Source: Candidatus Omnitrophota bacterium (GTDB lineage Bacteria; Omnitrophota; Gorgyraeia; Velamenicoccales; Velamenicoccaceae). From it: a stretch of 64,000 nucleotides of DNA. A program made the position numbers and the translations under genes. Position 1 is the first letter of the stretch; each line of letters begins with the position of its first letter. Below the pieces are notes generated by a model. It worked only from the letters and a program-made list of their open reading frames with translations, searched no databases and was not told the DNA's origin. Location of the stretch: NCBI GenBank assembly GCA_016235185.1, contig JACRLT010000026.1:1-64000 (forward strand), written 5' to 3'. Positions 37,086-45,697 of the stretch are shown here, in pieces.

Positions 37086-38759
37086 CTAAAATTCGGCCTG
37101 GAGGGCGAAGTGAAAGGTAGAATGGCCTGCGCCTGCGGTTGGGTCGTCGCCGATAGGCGTTGCCCATTCCAGGCTAATGTAAACATGTGAATTCAAGCGG
37201 GCGCGCAAGCCTCCGCCTGCTCCAGCCAAAAATTTGTTTTTCTTTTCTCCGGGCATTATCTTTTTCAAGCTGCCTCCCCCTACATCGGCAAAGGCAACTA
37301 TTTCTAATTGTTTTATCAAAGGGAACGCCCATTCAAAATTTACAAAGCCTCCTGAATCGGCAAGGTAATCTCCTTCCGGATAGCCTCTTACTGAATTGGC
37401 GCCGCCCAATTGAAATTGTTCCGAAGAAGCAAGCGTGTGGGATGCCCCTTGTATTTGCGATCGAAGTATGATGTAGCTATTAAAAGGCATTTTCTGGAGC
37501 CGCTGCAACGTCTGTTCATATTTTGCAAAGAAACCGCCTGTGTCAGCGCGGCTTGAAGTCTGATGGTTGCGGCTGGAAGCGCCCAAAAAATTCTCTGTCC
37601 CGAAAACTATGCGCGGTGAAAAAGTTGTTTGTCCGCCAAGCCGCCAAGAATCGATCTTTGAATAGTTGAGATCAATGTATGGCAGCCGCATCTGGTCATT
37701 GGATGTTGTCGACCTTCCGCTCTTTTTCTTGATGGTTTTTATTTCAAGGCCGGCCTCTATAGTGCTTTGAGCGTTTTCTGTCAACAAAAGTTCTTTTGAA
37801 ATATGCGGAGTATAGACTTGTGTCGTGCCTGTCAAATCGAGGTTGGTGAATTCTTTCATTGAACGCATTTCAAAATAGGCAATATCAATGCCTAATTTTG
37901 TGCCGTAGGTATCAATGGGTAAAGAATAGCTTAAGTATTGACCTGAAGAGCTTTTACTGGTAAGCATACTTACGTAGAAGGGATCAAGGCGGCCTGAAAG
38001 ATTCGAACTGCGCAGTGAAGTCGAGCCTCTGAATTTTCCTGTAAGGCGAGTGCCCTGGTTGTCTACAGAAAAACCGGCATGAGCGGGTAATTTATCTTTG
38101 ACTTTTAGCGTGATATCCGAAGTTTCAGGGGCAACGCCTGCTGCGATGATCGTTTTGACTTCCAGGTCAGGGTTAAGGTTCAATCTTAAGAGATCTCTTT
38201 GGAGGATCCTAATGTTTAAAACTTCATTTTTTTTTGAGTGGAAATATTTTCTTAATAATCCGGAAGAAAACCATTTGTTCCCTTCGATCAACACAACCCC
38301 CACTTTGCCTTCAATGATCTTAATTATTACTACCCCATCTTTTATTTCTTGTTCGGGGATAAAGGCTGAAGTGGTCAGGTGTCCTTTTTCTTTGTATTTA
38401 GTTTTTATTTTTGTTGTGATCTCCCGGAGGTCTTTAAAGGTGACTTGTTGGCCAAGATATGACTGATAAATTGGCTTAAAGTCTTCAGTCGCAAAGATCG
38501 TGGCTCCGGTCGTCTGGATATTTTTTAATATAAAAGAAATGCCTTCTTCGGCAGGTTTTTCTTCCTCCTCTTTTATCTCTATTTCCGGGGCTTTGATCTT
38601 CTTTGTTTCAAGCTCTATTTTCCTTTTTTCAGTTTCTTTCTTGAAGCGTTCTGCCTGGGCTCCGGGTTCATCGCCAGGAGGCGTCGTCTGGGCGAAAATA
38701 AAAAAAGGACAAACGTATAGAAAGATGAATACAATTCCAAGTATATATATCTTCCTCAT
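37086..38759 (-). CDS. Two-partner secretion outer-membrane pore (TpsB, ShlB/FhaC family)
   Basis: 557 residues from ATG 38759, which has AAGGAT before it and lies downstream of a promoter; the further upstream ATG lies inside that promoter. Signal peptide (about 1-22), a Lys/Glu-rich linker, two POTRA domains (about 70-220) and a 16-stranded barrel with the family motif SVRGYPEGDYLADSGG; the last residue is Phe, as in most barrel proteins. It recognises the TPS domain of TpsA and translocates it. Confidence 0.93.
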   Translation of the reverse strand: MRKIYILGIVFIFLYVCPFFIFAQTTPPGDEPGAQAERFKKETEKRKIELETKKIKAPEIEIKEEEEKPAEEGISFILKNIQTTGATIFATEDFKPIYQSYLGQQVTFKDLREITTKIKTKYKEKGHLTTSAFIPEQEIKDGVVIIKIIEGKVGVVLIEGNKWFSSGLLRKYFHSKKNEVLNIRILQRDLLRLNLNPDLEVKTIIAAGVAPETSDITLKVKDKLPAHAGFSVDNQGTRLTGKFRGSTSLRSSNLSGRLDPFYVSMLTSKSSSGQYLSYSLPIDTYGTKLGIDIAYFEMRSMKEFTNLDLTGTTQVYTPHISKELLLTENAQSTIEAGLEIKTIKKKSGRSTTSNDQMRLPYIDLNYSKIDSWRLGGQTTFSPRIVFGTENFLGASSRNHQTSSRADTGGFFAKYEQTLQRLQKMPFNSYIILRSQIQGASHTLASSEQFQLGGANSVRGYPEGDYLADSGGFVNFEWAFPLIKQLEIVAFADVGGGSLKKIMPGEKKNKFLAGAGGGLRARLNSHVYISLEWATPIGDDPTAGAGHSTFHFALQAEF

Positions 38760-38777
38760 AGGCTTATCCTTGTACAT

Positions 38778-38806
38778 ATAATAATAAAAATAACCTTTAA
38801 AATCAA
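38778..38806 (-). promoter_or_regulatory. Promoter for tpsB
   Basis: On the minus strand TTGATT (38801-38806), a 17-bp spacer and TATTAT (38778-38783), giving a leader of about 12 nt with AAGGAT. It is divergent from the GGDEF gene promoter. Confidence 0.6.
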
Positions 38807-38840
38807 GCATTATAGATTAAGTTTTTATGACGGCCGTCCC

Positions 38841-38869
38841 TTGACTTCTGCGTATGGATGTGATAGATT
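38841..38869 (+). promoter_or_regulatory. Promoter for the GAF-GGDEF gene, leaderless
   Basis: TTGACT (38841-38846), a 17-bp spacer and TAGATT (38864-38869) with an extended TGA. The predicted transcription start falls on or next to ATG 38877. Confidence 0.6.
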
Positions 38870-38876
38870 TAGCACC

Positions 38877-40064
38877 ATGGAAAAACCAGCGCGCGAAGAA
38901 ACAATTCTAGAGCAGTTGACCAAAGTCCGGCAGGAGCTTTCTACGCTGTTTGAGATCTCCAATGCTATGCATAAGACCTTGGAGCTAGAACAGATACTTT
39001 TTGTTATTTTGACCGGCGTTACCTCTCATACAGGGCTAGGGTTTAACCGCGCAATGCTCCTATTGCTCGACAGCCAGGGAAAGTGCCTGGAAGGCAAGAT
39101 GGGTATCGGTCCTGATAACGGCGAAGAGGCTAAGCGCATCTGGTCGCTTATTGATGATCAGAAGATGGATCTGGATGATCTCGTCAATTCTTACTCACTT
39201 TCCAAGCAAGTCTTGAATAACTCGCGCTTCTTCAATCAGGTAAAGAACTTTAAGATCTCTGTCAAAGAGCCGGATGGCGGCATCTTAGCCAAGGCGTTCG
39301 GCGACGGCATGCCTTTCCATATAAGGCGAGAGAGTTACGGAACTTTTCCCGGTGACCCGCTCATCTCTATCTTTAATTCAGACGAATTTGTGGTGGTGCC
39401 TTTGAAAGCCAAAGACAGGGCAATTGGCCTGATAGTCGCCGACAATGTCTTTACCAGGCATCCTATAACAAAGGATGATATCCGCATCCTTTTGACATTT
39501 GCCAACCAGGCGGGAATGGCTATCGAGAACTCCCAGCTTTATGAGAAGGCTGTGGTAAGGGCGCATAAGGATTCTTTGACGGATCTATGGAATCACGGGT
39601 ACTTCCAGTACTTTTTTGAGGAGAAACTAAAACAGGCGAAAGACCACGTATCCTACATGAGCATAATAATGGTAGATATAGATAATTTTAAGAATTATAA
39701 CGATACATGGGGCCATCAGAAAGGCGATGATATACTGTCTAAGATCTCAAGGATCATCGCTGATTCTTCGCGCAAGATCGACTGTGTCTGCCGTTATGGC
39801 GGCGAGGAGTTTGCCATTATCCTACCAGATGCCACAAAAAAAGACGCTGTCGTCATTGCCGAAAGGATCCGCGCCAATATCGAGCAGCATAGTTTTATTT
39901 CAGAATCAGGCCATCCGCACCAGAATCTCACCGTCAGCCTGGGAGTCGCCTCTTTTCCCGAAGACGGGACCAATAAAGATGAATTGATACGCGCCGCGGA
40001 CTCCGCCCTTTACGAAGCCAAACGCGCCGGCAAGAATAAAGTCTGCACCGCCTACCTTAAATGA
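38877..40064 (+). CDS. GAF-GGDEF diguanylate cyclase
   Basis: 395 residues from ATG 38877. Residues about 15-210 form a GAF sensor domain (LSTLFEISNAMHKTLELEQI ... NQAGMAIENSQLYEKA); residues about 220-390 are a GGDEF domain with the active-site loop G308-GEEF312, the preceding SIIMVDIDNFKNYND and SLGVASFPEDG. It makes c-di-GMP from two GTP; no I-site RxxD was recognised. It is divergent from tpsB, and a MshEN-PilZ receptor is 16 kb away. The stop codon lies at the beginning of a two-hairpin repeat. Confidence 0.92.
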   Translation: MEKPAREETILEQLTKVRQELSTLFEISNAMHKTLELEQILFVILTGVTSHTGLGFNRAMLLLLDSQGKCLEGKMGIGPDNGEEAKRIWSLIDDQKMDLDDLVNSYSLSKQVLNNSRFFNQVKNFKISVKEPDGGILAKAFGDGMPFHIRRESYGTFPGDPLISIFNSDEFVVVPLKAKDRAIGLIVADNVFTRHPITKDDIRILLTFANQAGMAIENSQLYEKAVVRAHKDSLTDLWNHGYFQYFFEEKLKQAKDHVSYMSIIMVDIDNFKNYNDTWGHQKGDDILSKISRIIADSSRKIDCVCRYGGEEFAIILPDATKKDAVVIAERIRANIEQHSFISESGHPHQNLTVSLGVASFPEDGTNKDELIRAADSALYEAKRAGKNKVCTAYLK

Positions 40065-40158
40065 GCACGTGACTTATGGAGCGAAGTGCTCATAAGTCAC
40101 TGTGCGAATTTATCCTGTGCCTGCGAAGCGATTAGGCATCAGGATCTGGTTCAGGTGT
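40059..40158 (+). repeat. Two-hairpin repeat, copy 1 (after GGDEF gene)
   Basis: It begins AAATGAGCACG, the TGA being the GGDEF stop. Hairpin 1 is 40065-40105 (GCACgTGACTTATG paired with CATAAGTCACtGTGC, loop with GAGCGAAGTG); hairpin 2 is 40112-40145 (ATCCTGTGCCT with AGGCATCAGGAT). A shared GAATTTATCC linker follows hairpin 1. Related copies lie at 50764, 55377 and 57481. Confidence 0.75.
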
Positions 40159-40284
40159 TTTTTCTTCAAAAGCTAAACTATATAGTTCTTCTGTAACACA
40201 ACATCCCCGTTCGCAAACTAGGAGTATAGTTGCTTTTAGCATTTTCTTTGCTCAGGTTGGTTTCTTCACGCCAAAGGTCTTATT

Positions 40285-40552
40285 GCACTGCGGTATCCCT
40301 GTTTGCCGACGAAGTTTTTTGTCCCGTGGAATTTTTTCGTAGAAAAATCCCAGGGATAAAATCCCCGCAATCCTCTGGATTGCAGGGGACCGTCTGCTTC
40401 GGTTTGCATTTAATTAAACCGAGGTCCGACCTCGGCCCCGATTGTCGAGGTCGGACCTCGAGCACAAGGGCGTGTCGCTACAGCCAAAATGCAATCCCTC
40501 GCAGACTTTTGCCAAATTCTGATTGTCGGCTTAAACAGGGATACCGCAGTGC
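40285..40552. repeat. 268-bp nest of inverted repeats, MITE-like
   Basis: Outer arms 40285-40310 and 40525-40552 share 20 perfectly inverted bases (GCACTGCGGTATCCCTGTTT) plus GCCGAC. Inside are further hairpins: CCCCGCAATCC/GGATTGCAGGGG, CGGTTT/AAACCG, and GAGGTCCGACCTCG facing CGAGGTCGGACCTCG. No protein-coding pattern is seen. The 608-bp space 40065-40672 otherwise holds only the repeats listed here. Confidence 0.7.
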
Positions 40553-40606
40553 TTGAATATATGCCCATAGATTTGCTTTTGCCGTTTTTGGAGCGAATGT
40601 CGATTT

Positions 40607-40626
40607 CCTGCCTGCCGGCAGGCAGG
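40607..40626. repeat. Perfect 20-bp GC-rich palindrome
   Basis: CCTGCCTGCCGGCAGGCAGG, a perfect palindrome about 50 bp beyond the end of smc. It is the same style of GC-rich palindrome as the one inserted in rnfB. Confidence 0.75.
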
Positions 40627-40672
40627 GACCCCGTTACAATAATATTGTCTGCATTGCAGGAGTTAGTGAATA

Positions 40673-43600
40673 TTAACTTGTGGTAGCTGTTTCGGAAGAG
40701 GGCTCTTCTTTTATGGGGTTTTCTTGCGGGAGTTGTTCTTTTGCCGGTTCTGCGGACTGTTTTACGTGTTCGTTTTCGTGGAGTTTTACGGATACTATTT
40801 TTGACATGCCGGAGCGCTCCATCGTTATGCCGTACATGACGTTTGCGCGCGCTATTGTTTTCTTATTGTGCGTGATAACGATAAATTGCGAAGTTTTTGA
40901 GAAATCAGACAACATGCGGCTGAAACGGTCTATATTCGATTCATCAAGCGCCGCGTCTATCTCATCTAATACGCAGAACGGCGAAGGCTTGGTCTTGAAA
41001 ATGGCGAATATAAGCGCGATAGCCGAAAGCGTTTTTTCTCCTCCGGATAATAGCGTTATATTCTGCAGTTTCTTTCCCGGCGGCCTGCAAATGATCTCAA
41101 TGCCGGACTCCAGCACATCCTCTTCATCAAGCAAAAAAAGCTTTGCCTCTCCCCCGCCAAAAAGAAGTTTAAAATAATTTTTAAATTCTTCGGCAACTAT
41201 CTGAAAAGTCTCTAAAAACATTTTGCGCGTTGTGCGGTTGATCTTTAGTATCGCGTTTTTAAGAGACTCTTTGCCTAAATTGAGGTCGTTCTGCTGCTGT
41301 GTCAGGAAATCGTGCCTGTTTTTAAGTTCTTCGAGCTCTTCGATAGCTACCAGGTTGACGGTGCCGAAAGATTCCACCTTTTCTTTTAGCGTTGCAATTT
41401 CCTGGGCCAACGCCTCCATATTGATCTCTACCTCGGGTTCAGGCATAGGCGTTTCATCTAGATCCACGCCGTAGGATTGCAAGATCCTGTTTTTCAGGCT
41501 CGTATGTTTAAAGGTAAGCTCCTGTTCTTGCATCTGGAAATGGTGATTATCCTCTTTGGCCTTGTCTATTTTTTCTTCCAGATCAATGATCTGTTTCTGG
41601 GTGAAATCAAGGCTGTTGATCTCTTCAGTACGGATCGAGCTAAGGCGGCTATGTTCTTTTGTTTTGTCGTCTATCGATTGTCCGTTTGCTTGTATTTGGA
41701 TCTCCAATTCGGAAATTTCAGCGTTGAGCTCGGTGATCTTTTGCTGGGAATCATTGACTTCATTATCATGAATATTTAAAGCCCCTGTATCCTGATCGTA
41801 GGCGTTTTTGAAGAATTCAAGATTTGAGGCCAGCCTGTCCTCCGCGGCTTTCTGATTGGCCAGTTCTGTCTTTAGCTGTGCTATCTCGACAACAATATTT
41901 TCGCGTTTACCATTGTTCTCACCTGTTGCATGGATGTTATGGTTTATGCGTTCATCTATTTGCGCTAATTCCGTTTTTAAGGCAGCTGCCTGGGTTTTTA
42001 AATTTTCTCCCTTTTCCTGGCTGTTTTTTAAACTGACGTTTACCTCGGAAAGTTCGAGGGTTATTAAGGATAATTCATCCTGAATACGCTTAGCATTGTC
42101 TGATAAGTTTGCGCAGACCGCTTCTTTATTGGTCAATATGTATTTTTCAGCCAGGAGCTCTTCTTCCGTTGTTCCAAGGCTTTTTAGAAGATCCATCAGC
42201 TCTTTTTCTTTTTCGTCCATAGCGCGGATACAATCTTCTATATTATGCGAGATCTCTTCGATCCTGGCTTCAAGGTTGGCAAGGTCAAACGAGATGAACT
42301 TCAATTCGCAGGCGATGCGGTAGGTTTTTGAAGCCTCGTCAAAATGTACGTCATGGGCATGGGCGATAATCCCTGTTATCTTGTCCTGGGGGACTTCGGA
42401 AATCTCGAGCACGCCGTCGCGGGCCTGTGGCATGTTATCATAGGTCAGTTTCAGTTCTTTTAAGAATTCAGCCTGTGAGCGCAGGCTCAATTTTTCGTTT
42501 TCAAGCTTCCTTAAGTGTTCTTCCTGGGTTTTTAGCGCTGATTCGAGGTTAGTTTTCTGCAGCTTTAAGGTATCCAGGCGGTTGGTTATACTTGAAATTT
42601 TTTCCTTTTGGGAAGCGATCTCAAGGAAAGTGCTCGAAAGATTCTGGGAAAGCGCATTATTCTCTTCGCCTGTTTTGAGCTGTTCTGTCTCCAGGCGGCG
42701 CTGCCTGTTTAAAAGTGTATGAATTGCGGAGTTATTTTCGTTAAGCTGGTTATTGAGCTGTGTTTCGGACAGGTTAATATCAAAGATCCTCGCCTTTAAG
42801 GACTTAGTATCATTTTGCGCTGTCTCAATCTCCTGTATCAGGCCGTTTAATTGTTTAACTTTATCTGTGAGGCTGGCCTCTTTGTTTGAAAAAATCTCCT
42901 GCAGGGACACAAGCTGGTCAGAAAGTTCCGTTATGTTTTTTTCATGGCTGGAGATCTTTTGCTTTAGTTGTTCTTTTTGGGCCGTTAAGAGCTCGACGTG
43001 GCCAGTCAAGTCAATGATGCGGTCCTGGTTTAAGGTTATGTGCTGGTGGTTCCTTTCGTTGGTATTTTCAAGGCTCAAGATCTCTTCTTTGAACTCGGTT
43101 AATTTTGAATCGAGCTCCTGGAGTTCATTTTTCTGCAGTATAAGCCTTCTGTCTAATTCCTGCAGGGAATTATTGAGTGCGATCTCTTCCTCGTAGGATC
43201 TTTTGGCCTCCTCCGTCAATATCGCCAGTTCACCTTTGACATCTTTAATTTCGCGGCTTGAAAATTTAAGTTCTGACTCTTTTAATTTATCAAAGACTTC
43301 TTTATATCTTCTGGCTTTGCTGGCCTGGCGTTCAATGGAACCTATCTGGCGCTTTACCTCTGTAATGATATCATTGACGCGCAAAAGGTTATTGTCCGTC
43401 TCTTCCAGTTTCTTCATTGCTTCTTTTTTCTTGGCTTTGTATCTGCTTACGCCTGTTGCCTCGTCAAATACCAGGCGCCTGTCTTCGGGTTTGGAGCTTA
43501 TGACAAGGTCTATCTTTCCCTGCTCAACCAGAGAATATGATTCGGCGCCTATGCCTGTGCCCATCAAAAGCTCATTGATATCTTTGAGCCTGACTACGTT

Positions 43601-45592
43601 ATTATTAATAAGGTATTCGCTGTCGCCTGAACGAAATAGCCTGCGGGTGATCGTGACTTCTTCGTAATCTATCGGCAGGATCTTGGCTTCGTTTGAGATC
43701 GACAGCGATACTTCCGCCATATTCTGCGGCAGGACGGTCTCTGTGCCATTAAAGATCACGTCTATTGATTGAGAGCCGCGCAGGGATTTTATGGATTGTT
43801 CACCCAGGCACCATCGGATAGAATCGAAGATGTTGCTGTTATGAGCGATGATATCTTGCGCGACAAAGTTATGCGTATCCAAGATAGACAGGTCATAAAC
43901 CCATTCTTTAGCAGCAACCTTTTTTATGCTGGTTACCTCATCCCAGTAAATATCTGATTGGGCTAAGGTTTTAAGATAATCAAATATTGACCTCGCAAAG
44001 CCTGTCAGTTTGCCATGTTCGGCGATAATGGTTAACGTTTCAAGCAGCCCTTGTCGGCTCGGCAGGCACCTGTTTTCATAATAAGCTGAAAGGCGCGGGC
44101 ATATTTTTTGCAGCCGCTTCACATTGATCCCCGACGCCTTGACTAAATCCCTAAAGATATGATTGACGCCGGGGATCAAGTCTAGGTTAAGGTTTGTCTT
44201 ATGGTTTAATTTCTTTACCTCCTCAAGCGCCTCCGACTTTTTTCCTGCAAAACGCAAAAACCCTGCCATTTTTTTTACATTTTCTATGCCATAGATAAAA
44301 ACCGAATAATAGACTCGTTTTTTCTTAGCGCGAGTGTTTGACGCGTATTTTCTTTTGGCCCGTATCACCGAAAATACTCCAAAACGCAGTAACAGGCTGC
44401 TTATTCCTTCAGCTAAAGTTTTTGAGGCGGTCGCGTATTCAAAATAATTACCGCTGCCTTTCCTGTTGACCGACACATAGCCGTCGCCTTCAAATAGGGC
44501 GGATAAAAATTCGGCAACAATATTGTTTTCGCTTCTAAAAATTAATTCCGGTACTGTTTTATTATTGGATAAGCCGCCTAATTTAAAATCAAAGGCGTTC
44601 TCCAAAAATTTGCATAAGGCGGAGGAAAAAATAAGCACATCTTTGGCGCACGCCTTATAGTTAAAGACCCTTGCTTCTACGCCAAAGCCGTCACGAGCGC
44701 TCGCGATAAAATCATTTACTACCTTCGTGTCTTCATTAACAAACCAAACTTGGTTCTCTTTTGTGGTTCTGCCTTCGGAGATCAAATATCCTAAGAATCT
44801 TGCGATAGGTTTTGTTATCCGGCACGGAAGGGTAATTTCCCCCGAGCTGCGGGATTTAAGCGTTTTGACAAATGTGGGAATTGCTCTGATGCCGGCCTCG
44901 TCCAATAATGCCGTAAAATGAGCTATATTCATTGACTGTCCGCCTAAGGCCGATTTGACCGCGCCAGAAATGTTCGCCATCGCAGGTGCCCCAGCATTAT
45001 TTAAGAATTCCGACAATTCTTCAGAATACGGAAGATACATCAAATTTTCGTTTTTGAAACGCTTAAGGATATTCAATAAATCTATATCCGAGTCTTGAAT
45101 AGATAAGGTTAAAGCGCGCGGAACGGCAATGCGCACGCCTTTTTTCAACTCTTCAGCCTTTAGATCAGAAATCTGACCGTCTCTAATAGTGAAGAAAGGG
45201 TGATAATGCGTAGTAAAAATATTTTTTCCTGATTTTGTCCTGATTTCTAAAAGATAGGCAGGGGATTTTCTTTTGATGAAGGCGTATATAGGTTTTGGTT
45301 CAATCTTAAGCGTTTGAGGGTTTAAAGAAAGGATATTTATGTTTTTGGGATTATCGAAACTCATTACACCGTCACCAAGATGTGTTAGAGATGACGAGTT
45401 TTGTAAGGCAGATTCAACAAGCAGGCCTATTTCAATTTTTGAGCCGTCGCTCAAAGTAACCAATGAATCGTATCTAAGGCATTTTCCACATCCATTTGGG
45501 CCTACGATGGCGGTGATACCGGGTTCAAAGTGCAGGATAGTCCGTTCCGCGAAGGATTTAAAGCCGGAGATATCAAGTTTTTTAAAGTACAT
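40673..45592 (-). CDS. smc: SMC chromosome-partition ATPase with intein and reduced hinge
   Basis: The 1639-residue precursor minus a 548-residue intein leaves a 1091-residue SMC. N-terminal MYFKKLDISGFKSFAERTIL leads to the P-loop GPNGCGK-SN, split by the intein. Two long coiled-coil arms flank a very short centre (about 42277-42430, DGVLEISEVPQDKITGIIAH onward, about 50 residues) where SMCs have a hinge of about 150-200 residues. The C-terminal lobe has LLSGGEKTLSAIAL and the Walker B FCVLDEIDAALDE. SMC organises and segregates chromosomes. Element B directly precedes the ATG. Confidence 0.93.
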   Translation of the reverse strand: MYFKKLDISGFKSFAERTILHFEPGITAIVGPNGCGKCLRYDSLVTLSDGSKIEIGLLVESALQNSSSLTHLGDGVMSFDNPKNINILSLNPQTLKIEPKPIYAFIKRKSPAYLLEIRTKSGKNIFTTHYHPFFTIRDGQISDLKAEELKKGVRIAVPRALTLSIQDSDIDLLNILKRFKNENLMYLPYSEELSEFLNNAGAPAMANISGAVKSALGGQSMNIAHFTALLDEAGIRAIPTFVKTLKSRSSGEITLPCRITKPIARFLGYLISEGRTTKENQVWFVNEDTKVVNDFIASARDGFGVEARVFNYKACAKDVLIFSSALCKFLENAFDFKLGGLSNNKTVPELIFRSENNIVAEFLSALFEGDGYVSVNRKGSGNYFEYATASKTLAEGISSLLLRFGVFSVIRAKRKYASNTRAKKKRVYYSVFIYGIENVKKMAGFLRFAGKKSEALEEVKKLNHKTNLNLDLIPGVNHIFRDLVKASGINVKRLQKICPRLSAYYENRCLPSRQGLLETLTIIAEHGKLTGFARSIFDYLKTLAQSDIYWDEVTSIKKVAAKEWVYDLSILDTHNFVAQDIIAHNSNIFDSIRWCLGEQSIKSLRGSQSIDVIFNGTETVLPQNMAEVSLSISNEAKILPIDYEEVTITRRLFRSGDSEYLINNNVVRLKDINELLMGTGIGAESYSLVEQGKIDLVISSKPEDRRLVFDEATGVSRYKAKKKEAMKKLEETDNNLLRVNDIITEVKRQIGSIERQASKARRYKEVFDKLKESELKFSSREIKDVKGELAILTEEAKRSYEEEIALNNSLQELDRRLILQKNELQELDSKLTEFKEEILSLENTNERNHQHITLNQDRIIDLTGHVELLTAQKEQLKQKISSHEKNITELSDQLVSLQEIFSNKEASLTDKVKQLNGLIQEIETAQNDTKSLKARIFDINLSETQLNNQLNENNSAIHTLLNRQRRLETEQLKTGEENNALSQNLSSTFLEIASQKEKISSITNRLDTLKLQKTNLESALKTQEEHLRKLENEKLSLRSQAEFLKELKLTYDNMPQARDGVLEISEVPQDKITGIIAHAHDVHFDEASKTYRIACELKFISFDLANLEARIEEISHNIEDCIRAMDEKEKELMDLLKSLGTTEEELLAEKYILTNKEAVCANLSDNAKRIQDELSLITLELSEVNVSLKNSQEKGENLKTQAAALKTELAQIDERINHNIHATGENNGKRENIVVEIAQLKTELANQKAAEDRLASNLEFFKNAYDQDTGALNIHDNEVNDSQQKITELNAEISELEIQIQANGQSIDDKTKEHSRLSSIRTEEINSLDFTQKQIIDLEEKIDKAKEDNHHFQMQEQELTFKHTSLKNRILQSYGVDLDETPMPEPEVEINMEALAQEIATLKEKVESFGTVNLVAIEELEELKNRHDFLTQQQNDLNLGKESLKNAILKINRTTRKMFLETFQIVAEEFKNYFKLLFGGGEAKLFLLDEEDVLESGIEIICRPPGKKLQNITLLSGGEKTLSAIALIFAIFKTKPSPFCVLDEIDAALDESNIDRFSRMLSDFSKTSQFIVITHNKKTIARANVMYGITMERSGMSKIVSVKLHENEHVKQSAEPAKEQLPQENPIKEEPSSETATTS
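43838..45481 (-). mobile_element. LAGLIDADG intein in the SMC P-loop
   Basis: 548 residues from Cys (block A: CLRYDSLVTLSDG) to the terminal His-Asn followed by Ser of the extein (block G: FVAQDIIAHN). Block B has the TxxH in TTHYHPFF. A two-motif LAGLIDADG endonuclease is present (LGYLISEG and FLSALFEGDG). All residues for splicing are in place, so the host protein should be restored. Insertion is between the invariant Lys and Ser of the Walker A motif, a position essential in every SMC. Confidence 0.93.
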
Positions 45593-45694
45593 TAACTTTG
45601 CCTATCGTAGGTAGTTATTCTTAACAAAGTTAACTCCGAAGTCTGCCGAGTAAAATGTACGAAGTAGATTTTACCGGCGTTTAGACAAGGAGTC
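45593..45694 (-). promoter_or_regulatory. Structured leader element, copy B (smc)
   Basis: Minus strand: ACTCC-TT-GTCT, a hairpin (GCCGGTAAAAT paired with ATTTTACTCGGC), AGAC-TTC-GGAGT, then TTAACTTTG, a 22-nt loop with AAGAATA, CAAAGTTAA running into the smc ATG. There is no ribosome site; the 3' arm of stem P2 abuts the start codon. The etfA stop lies 4 nt upstream of the element. Confidence 0.75.
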
Positions 45695-45697
45695 CGT

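Noticed and set aside
40680-43667. Plus-strand open frames opposite smc
   Set aside because: Ser/Leu-rich translations typical of the antisense of coiled-coil coding DNA; smc is intact on the other strand.
40673-45592. Rad50/SbcC-type protein
   Set aside because: No CxxC zinc hook, and the N-terminus, signature and Walker B segments are those of SMC.
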